A program made the translations under genes and the position numbers. A DNA stretch of 11,119 nt, from the NCBI GenBank assembly GCA_002371695.1, contig DFGG01000112.1, positions 1 to 11,119 on the forward strand, written 5' to 3'. Each line of letters begins with the position of its first letter. Positions within the stretch are counted from its first letter, which is position 1. The notes below the pieces were generated by a model that searched no databases, was not told the origin of the DNA, and was given only the letters and a program-made list of their open reading frames with translations. The stretch comes from a bacterium UBA3756. GTDB taxonomy: Bacteria > Bacteroidota > Bacteroidia > Bacteroidales > Bacteroidaceae. Of the stretch, positions 7,018-11,119 are shown piece after piece.

Positions 7018-7062
7018 CCGTAACATACAAACCCCCAAAATATGAAGAAGCAATTGTTACGG
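7018..7062 (+). other. 8-bp inverted repeat in the gap between the 5960 and 7097 genes
   Basis: CCGTAACA (7018-7025) and TGTTACGG (7055-7062) are perfect inverted copies with a 29-nt AT-rich loop. The loop contains an 8-codon open frame beginning ATGAAGAAGCAA (7042) that ends just past the right arm. No T-tract follows, so it is not a typical terminator. It could be an mRNA processing or translation-control structure, an operator, or chance. Confidence 0.4.
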
Positions 7063-7096
7063 ATGTGATTAAGTGAAATACAAAATGAATATAAAG

Positions 7097-8932
7097 ATGA
7101 AACAGAAGATTTTTACGGTGTTGGCAGCCGCACTGCTCCTGATGGGGGCGACAGGCTGTACGAAGGGTGAGGACAACCCGTCCTCTACCGACATGAGACT
7201 ACAGGAACAAGACCTTATCGGCCTGTGGTATGACGAGTATGAATATGCCGACGTCACCGAGACTGGCGTGCCCTTCAGCCGGGTGCTGCTGGCCGTGGAT
7301 GTCGAGGCCGACCATTCAGGGTGCATCTACCTGGGTGTGTTCGACGAGTCGAGTGATGAGCCGCTGGCTGTCTATGGTGGTCCTGACGAGGCGGGCTTCA
7401 TCTGGCAGATACTTCCCGACGGCAGCGTAGTGCTTACCGATCCAGCTACCAGTGAGAGCCGGGTGGTAACACGTGCCGACAATGGCGGCAACTTTGGCAA
7501 GGCCATGACAAATGTGGCTAATACCAGCGTGACCGTCGCCGACGGCAGCGTGACGGTGACCAACGGCAACTACTCTGGTGAGCTCGCCAAGGCTGATGCT
7601 CAGAAGAAGGCAGAGATAGAGCAGAAAATGGCTGCCGCCATCTCATACGAGTGGCTCACCAATGCTACAGCAAACGACATTGGCAAGGTGGTGTGCGAGG
7701 CAGGCCATCTGCACAAAGCCAAGCAGAAGGTGCCCAACGGCTGCACCGCCGTCGGCATTCTCGGTTCGCTGGACGACTTCGGCAACGGGCTGATACTGGC
7801 GCTGTGGGCTGCTAAGAAACAGAGTGGGAACGTCGTTGACACCTGGCCTACAGAGACGTCGTTCGCAGGCACCAAGTTGAGAATCCTGCCCGACAACAAC
7901 GCACGTGGACGCCACTTGAAGAGTTACACCAGTCTGGGCGGTAATGCCGTGTCCAACTGGGCCGTTGGGCAGAAGTCTGACTACGTGACAATATTCAGGA
8001 ATCTGAGCGGAGATCGCATGTCGCGCGATGTTCCGTTCGAACCAAGGGTGGAAAGCTACGTCGTAAAGGCCGGCGGTGAACGTGCCTATGATTTGGGCCT
8101 TTTCCTGTCTGATACTCAACGTGCTCCTAAAGAAGCTCCCGACCTCATGTGGTGCTACTTTCACAGCGGTTGGTATGGCTCTGAAAAACATAGAGTATAT
8201 AGCATCTGGCCTATCATGGGCTTTAAGCTTGGAGCCGAGAAAGGCCCTCAGGGTGCAGTCGCCGGTGCGTTCAGTGTCGGCAACGGCAAGAAGGTGTTCT
8301 TCTCCAAGGGCAACTTGCAGTATGTGGGCTCTTGGCAGTTTGCCGAGCATCAGTGGGACATCTTCGGCGCAGACCAGCGCGACGATCACCGCGACCTCTT
8401 CGGATGGGGTACAGCCGACAATCCTAACAATGTGAGTACGAACGCCGCCGACTATTCTTGGTCGGAGTGGGGTGCCAATGCCATCGCCAATGCCGCTACG
8501 GGATACCGCACGCTGACTTTTGACGAGTGCGATGAACTGATAAGTAATCTGAGGAAATCTAACCATAGCGGTCTGGCCACTGTCAATGGCGTGCGCGGCG
8601 TGGTCATGCTGTGCGACAGATGGCTATTGCCCAGCGGATGCACATTCACCCCGATTCCCATGGATGACTATTCCTACACTGATTGGGACAGCAACACCTA
8701 CTCCGCAGAGCAGTGGGCAACGATGGAGGCCGCCGGTGCTGTATTCCTGCCATGCGCTGGACAGCGGAACGGGACGGTCACGGAGCTGGCCAACGTCTAT
8801 CCTTTCTATTGGGCAAGTTCGAAGAGGTCGGACAGCGAGGCATACGCATGGTCGTATACTTTGCGATTGAACATAGGTTATGCTGAAAAGCATGCAGGCA
8901 TGTCAGTCCGGCTGGTGAAGGATGCAGAGTAG
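7097..8932 (+). CDS. Modular surface lipoprotein: N-module paralogous to the 2587 gene, FISUMP-like C-terminus
   Basis: This 611-residue lipoprotein has a signal peptide aligning residue for residue with that of the 2587 gene (cysteine at 21 in both). That supports the ATG at 7097 over the in-frame GTG at 7073 and ATG at 7085. The post-cysteine sequence is TKGEDNPSS. Residues about 37-170 repeat the module of the 2587 gene (EQDLIGLW, YGGPDEAGF, ILPDGS). A middle region of about 184-390 contains a GILGSLDDFGNGLILALW segment like those preceding FISUMP domains in other Bacteroidota surface proteins. From about 391 the protein shows the familiar pattern of that family: VFFSKGNLQY, WDIFG, DLFGWGT, GYRTLTFDE, LPSGCTF, a WA-S segment and a final SVRLV. 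Such domains occur in large surface-protein families; their ligand is not established. No promoter is seen in the short gap upstream, so it is probably co-transcribed with the hydrolase gene. Confidence 0.87.
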   Translation: MKQKIFTVLAAALLLMGATGCTKGEDNPSSTDMRLQEQDLIGLWYDEYEYADVTETGVPFSRVLLAVDVEADHSGCIYLGVFDESSDEPLAVYGGPDEAGFIWQILPDGSVVLTDPATSESRVVTRADNGGNFGKAMTNVANTSVTVADGSVTVTNGNYSGELAKADAQKKAEIEQKMAAAISYEWLTNATANDIGKVVCEAGHLHKAKQKVPNGCTAVGILGSLDDFGNGLILALWAAKKQSGNVVDTWPTETSFAGTKLRILPDNNARGRHLKSYTSLGGNAVSNWAVGQKSDYVTIFRNLSGDRMSRDVPFEPRVESYVVKAGGERAYDLGLFLSDTQRAPKEAPDLMWCYFHSGWYGSEKHRVYSIWPIMGFKLGAEKGPQGAVAGAFSVGNGKKVFFSKGNLQYVGSWQFAEHQWDIFGADQRDDHRDLFGWGTADNPNNVSTNAADYSWSEWGANAIANAATGYRTLTFDECDELISNLRKSNHSGLATVNGVRGVVMLCDRWLLPSGCTFTPIPMDDYSYTDWDSNTYSAEQWATMEAAGAVFLPCAGQRNGTVTELANVYPFYWASSKRSDSEAYAWSYTLRLNIGYAEKHAGMSVRLVKDAE

Positions 8933-8935
8933 AGT

Positions 8936-8976
8936 GGAGTTACAAAATCAGCAAAATCTGTTTCAAAATATGCAAA
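8936..8976 (+). promoter_or_regulatory. Two-copy direct repeat, candidate regulator-binding site (site B)
   Basis: GTTACAAAATCAGCAAAA begins at 8939 and GTTTCAAAATATGCAAA at 8960, again 21 bp apart. The second copy ends at 8976, 47 bp before the -7 box. The leading GGAGTT, both copies and the -7 box all lie exactly 3148 bp from their counterparts at site A. Confidence 0.75.
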
Positions 8977-9001
8977 TTCAGTCATTCTTGTATATTTTAT
9001 G

Positions 9002-9031
9002 TTGTTTTTTGTGAGTAATTGCTTATCTTTG
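9002..9031 (+). promoter_or_regulatory. Bacteroidota-type promoter for the 9053 gene
   Basis: TTG at 9002-9004 and TATCTTTG at 9024-9031 are 19 bp apart and fit the -33/-7 consensus. Transcription would begin near 9037, leaving a short leader of about 15-25 nt. I see no terminator between the stop at 8932 and this promoter, so some read-through from upstream is possible. Confidence 0.75.
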
Positions 9032-9052
9032 TACCGTCTAAAAACTTAAAAT

Positions 9053-11032
9053 ATGAGAATTATGAGAAAGAAAACTATTATTCTTTTAGCGACTGCGACG
9101 TTGTGTTGCAGTGCTCTGTTTACGCTCTCTTCATGCACAGTAACTGAAGACAAGCCAGTGATAACGCCACCAACCGAAGCTGTCCAGCTGAAACAGGGCG
9201 TATGGACGGAGCATGATACCGCTCTTGAAGGCTCAGACAAGTACACCGCAGAGGAACTGGAGCAGATGCCTGCCGTCGGCATGATGGTCGATGGCGACAA
9301 GGGCTACTTCTTCACCTACACGGCTGAAGGCGCAAGCGACCTCGTGGAGGGGAATATCAGCTACAACAAAGATTCGGGCAAAGGGACCATCACCTTCCCC
9401 GCCATCACGGGCAGTCCGATCTCTGGGCAGACCGTCAGCTTCAACATGATTTCTGACGAGACGATGGAGTTCGAGTTTACCTACGAAGGCCAGAAGACGA
9501 CCGGCACCTGCGCATGGCTCTGCGATAATCTGGACAACTGGGGCACAGGCGATGAGAGTGACTGGGAAGAACTGCTGCCCTACTATCAGGCGATAGCTGA
9601 AACCGCAGGTCCCGACGGTAGCATCGACTGGAGTGGTTCGGAAACCGTAACAGTGGAAGATGTGGATGAAGAGGGCAATATTGTGGAGAAGGAAGTGACA
9701 GTGACAGACTTGGACAAGCCGCTGGTATGGGACGCCGGTTCAAAGCCTGTAGCAAAGACCAGGATGGTGACTGCTGTCATCGAAGGTATCTCCGCAGGCT
9801 TGGAGATATTCACCTCCCTCTTCGAGCCCGACCCGATGGAAGAGATCAACGCCAAGCTCGACGCTGCCCTCGGCAAACTCGACAACGTGCTGCAAAACCA
9901 GCAGGTGATGAATGCGAAACTCGACAAGATAAATGCCATTCTCGTCGGAATCGCCCAAAAGATGAATCAGCAGGAGACCGTGAACATCTTTAACACACGC
10001 AACGCTGATTTCTACAACAAGCTGAAGGTGCAAAACATCGCTTACTTTAACAAAGCCTTCAAGCTCTATAACGACAACAAGAGCAACCTGGGCAGTGTGA
10101 AGGATAAATTAGGGGAATATGCCAAGGAATGGGTAGGTAACAACGAGGAGTATATCAACCTGACATGGAATTATATCGAGTACCTCAATACGGTACAACA
10201 TTCCTCTTACGGCACGGGCATGGCCGCTATCTACGACGGATTGACATTCGACAAGTACCCCTGGGAGCACATGGGCACAGGCGACCGCCAGAACTACCGT
10301 GCCAACGACATGATCATGATTGCCAAGTGTCTCTTCATGATCAACCTCTACGCTGCCTATGGCGGTGGGTCTGACATCAAGAAGGAAGGTATCTACAACA
10401 ACTACAATGAGCAAAAGCCAAAACTCAAGGAATTCTGCGAGTTCAAGGTCACCAACCCCGATAAGTTCCTCGTCTGCCAGATTCCAGGTGCCCACTTCAT
10501 CATGCACAAGGAGTTGCAGAAGTATAAATTCAGTGGAGCGAACAACAAGGCGCCTCACCCGGATTATTGCGGTGGTCATGATGCTGTCTATAGACCTGAG
10601 TGGCACGAGGCTGGTTCCGTCAAAGTTGAGAATCCTGCCGCATTGAAGTCGAAGTTGTTTAGTTTCGATGAGATTTTTGCCATACATGATTATTACAAAT
10701 CCGCTGTCTATCCTAACCAGAATAACATATCGTGGAAGAACATGCTGGTAGATGGTAACGAGATAGCTGGTGGTGCTGTCTTTGCCAAGCAGCCGACCAC
10801 GGCCAATGATGATCATCTGCGCCTGTTGCTGAACAGTGGAACTAATTACATGGGTGCATTTACATTGCAAAATGGATCCGTACTTGGAATCATTCCTTCT
10901 GTGGGCGATTCCTGGCTTAGGGATATCGTTATACGTGGTGTCGTTCATATGGGAACTATATCAGGACAGTATTGGAGTAATTACAATTCTAATCTTGAGT
11001 ATTACGCAGCGATTGTAGAGAAACGCTACTAA
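9053..11032 (+). CDS. Uncharacterised lipoprotein with beta-rich N-module, coiled coil and helical C-terminal region
   Basis: The 659-residue product has a lipoprotein signal peptide (LSSC, cysteine at 28) followed by TVTEDKP. An in-frame ATG at 9062 is an equally plausible start. Residues about 40-175 look beta-rich and begin with LKQGVWTEHD, so they may be a lipocalin-like module analogous to those of the 2587 and 7097 products, though without clear sequence identity. An acidic segment follows (about 180-230). Residues 238-258 are a moderately hydrophobic helix, and 265-306 form six continuous heptads (INAKLDA, ALGKLDN, VLQNQQV, MNAKLDK and so on), a convincing coiled coil. The rest is helical for roughly 130 residues, then mixed and rich in Asn and Tyr, with a GG-rich, strand-like end. 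The hydrophobic-helix plus coiled-coil layout loosely recalls helical pore-forming toxins, but I cannot assign a family. It has its own promoter and a hairpin after the stop. Confidence 0.83.
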   Translation: MRIMRKKTIILLATATLCCSALFTLSSCTVTEDKPVITPPTEAVQLKQGVWTEHDTALEGSDKYTAEELEQMPAVGMMVDGDKGYFFTYTAEGASDLVEGNISYNKDSGKGTITFPAITGSPISGQTVSFNMISDETMEFEFTYEGQKTTGTCAWLCDNLDNWGTGDESDWEELLPYYQAIAETAGPDGSIDWSGSETVTVEDVDEEGNIVEKEVTVTDLDKPLVWDAGSKPVAKTRMVTAVIEGISAGLEIFTSLFEPDPMEEINAKLDAALGKLDNVLQNQQVMNAKLDKINAILVGIAQKMNQQETVNIFNTRNADFYNKLKVQNIAYFNKAFKLYNDNKSNLGSVKDKLGEYAKEWVGNNEEYINLTWNYIEYLNTVQHSSYGTGMAAIYDGLTFDKYPWEHMGTGDRQNYRANDMIMIAKCLFMINLYAAYGGGSDIKKEGIYNNYNEQKPKLKEFCEFKVTNPDKFLVCQIPGAHFIMHKELQKYKFSGANNKAPHPDYCGGHDAVYRPEWHEAGSVKVENPAALKSKLFSFDEIFAIHDYYKSAVYPNQNNISWKNMLVDGNEIAGGAVFAKQPTTANDDHLRLLLNSGTNYMGAFTLQNGSVLGIIPSVGDSWLRDIVIRGVVHMGTISGQYWSNYNSNLEYYAAIVEKRY

Positions 11033-11058
11033 GTCGCACTAACTCATTGATAACATAG

Positions 11059-11093
11059 GGACGGTTCTTTTGTTAGCAGCAAAAGGGCCGTCC
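11059..11093 (+). terminator. Hairpin after the last lipoprotein gene, probable terminator
   Basis: GGACGGTTCTTTTG pairs with CAAAAGGGCCGTCC over 14 bp, including two T-G wobbles, around a 7-nt loop. It starts 26 bp after the stop at 11032. The downstream sequence (ATGTAATTAA) lacks a strong T-tract, so termination may be weak or the hairpin may only mark the transcript end. Confidence 0.6.
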
Positions 11094-11119
11094 ATGTAAT
11101 TAAGATGCAGATTGGCGTA

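Noticed and set aside
6050..7030. Long open frame on the minus strand (326 codons)
   Set aside because: It lies opposite the DUF3089 hydrolase gene, which has clear motifs and a lipoprotein signal. The minus-strand translation is valine-rich and low in recognisable features, as expected of an antisense shadow.
7643..8566. 307-codon minus-strand open frame
   Set aside because: It is opposite the well-supported FISUMP-like lipoprotein and shows no domain or promoter of its own.
10109..10948. 279-codon minus-strand open frame
   Set aside because: It is antisense to the 9053 lipoprotein, and its translation looks like a shadow with no coherent motifs.

Overview
The window looks like chromosome from a member of the Bacteroidota, most likely a Prevotella/Segatella- or Bacteroides-like gut or oral anaerobe. 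Four things point there: TAnnTTTG-type -7 promoter boxes without recognisable Shine-Dalgarno sequences, an N-terminal 7TM plus AraC-type regulator, a DUF4421-type outer-membrane domain, and a run of lipoproteins including one with a FISUMP-like C-terminus. All genes lie on the plus strand. Coding sequence is about 45-50% GC by eye, and the intergenic regions are AT-rich.

Layout. (1) 95-2347 is an unusual single reading frame: seven membrane segments, a cytoplasmic AraC-type DNA-binding domain, a signal-peptide-like hydrophobic segment, and a DUF4421-like beta-rich outer-membrane domain. (2) 2348-2586 is a 239-bp intergenic region bounded by two related 7-bp tandem repeats on opposite strands, with a nested hairpin and then a promoter. 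(3) 2587-4461 is a large lipoprotein of unknown function. (4) 4469-4511 is a very stable hairpin that looks like the 3' part of a tRNA and may act as a terminator. (5) 4530-5609 is a secreted HAD-superfamily phosphatase lipoprotein. (6) 5610-5959 holds a long terminator, a 21-bp-period direct repeat and a promoter. (7) 5960-7009 is a DUF3089 alpha/beta-hydrolase lipoprotein, followed at a short distance by 7097-8932, a lipoprotein whose N-terminus is a paralogue of the one at 2587 but whose C-terminus is FISUMP-like. (8) 8933-9052 repeats the same regulatory layout as 5788-5883. (9) 9053-11032 is a lipoprotein with a coiled coil and an uncharacterised helical region, followed by a hairpin at 11059-11093.

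The five genes from 2587 onward all encode lipoproteins with an acidic stretch just after the lipidated cysteine, which in Bacteroidota can act as a surface-export signal. A reasonable inference is that this is a cell-surface lipoprotein locus. The transcripts starting upstream of 5960 and 9053 probably answer to the same DNA-binding regulator: each has two repeat copies 21 bp apart, ending exactly 47 bp before the -7 box, with no similarity in the intervening 47 bp. The membrane-anchored AraC-type protein at the left edge is an obvious but unproven candidate for a local regulator. No substrate or pathway can be assigned from sequence alone.
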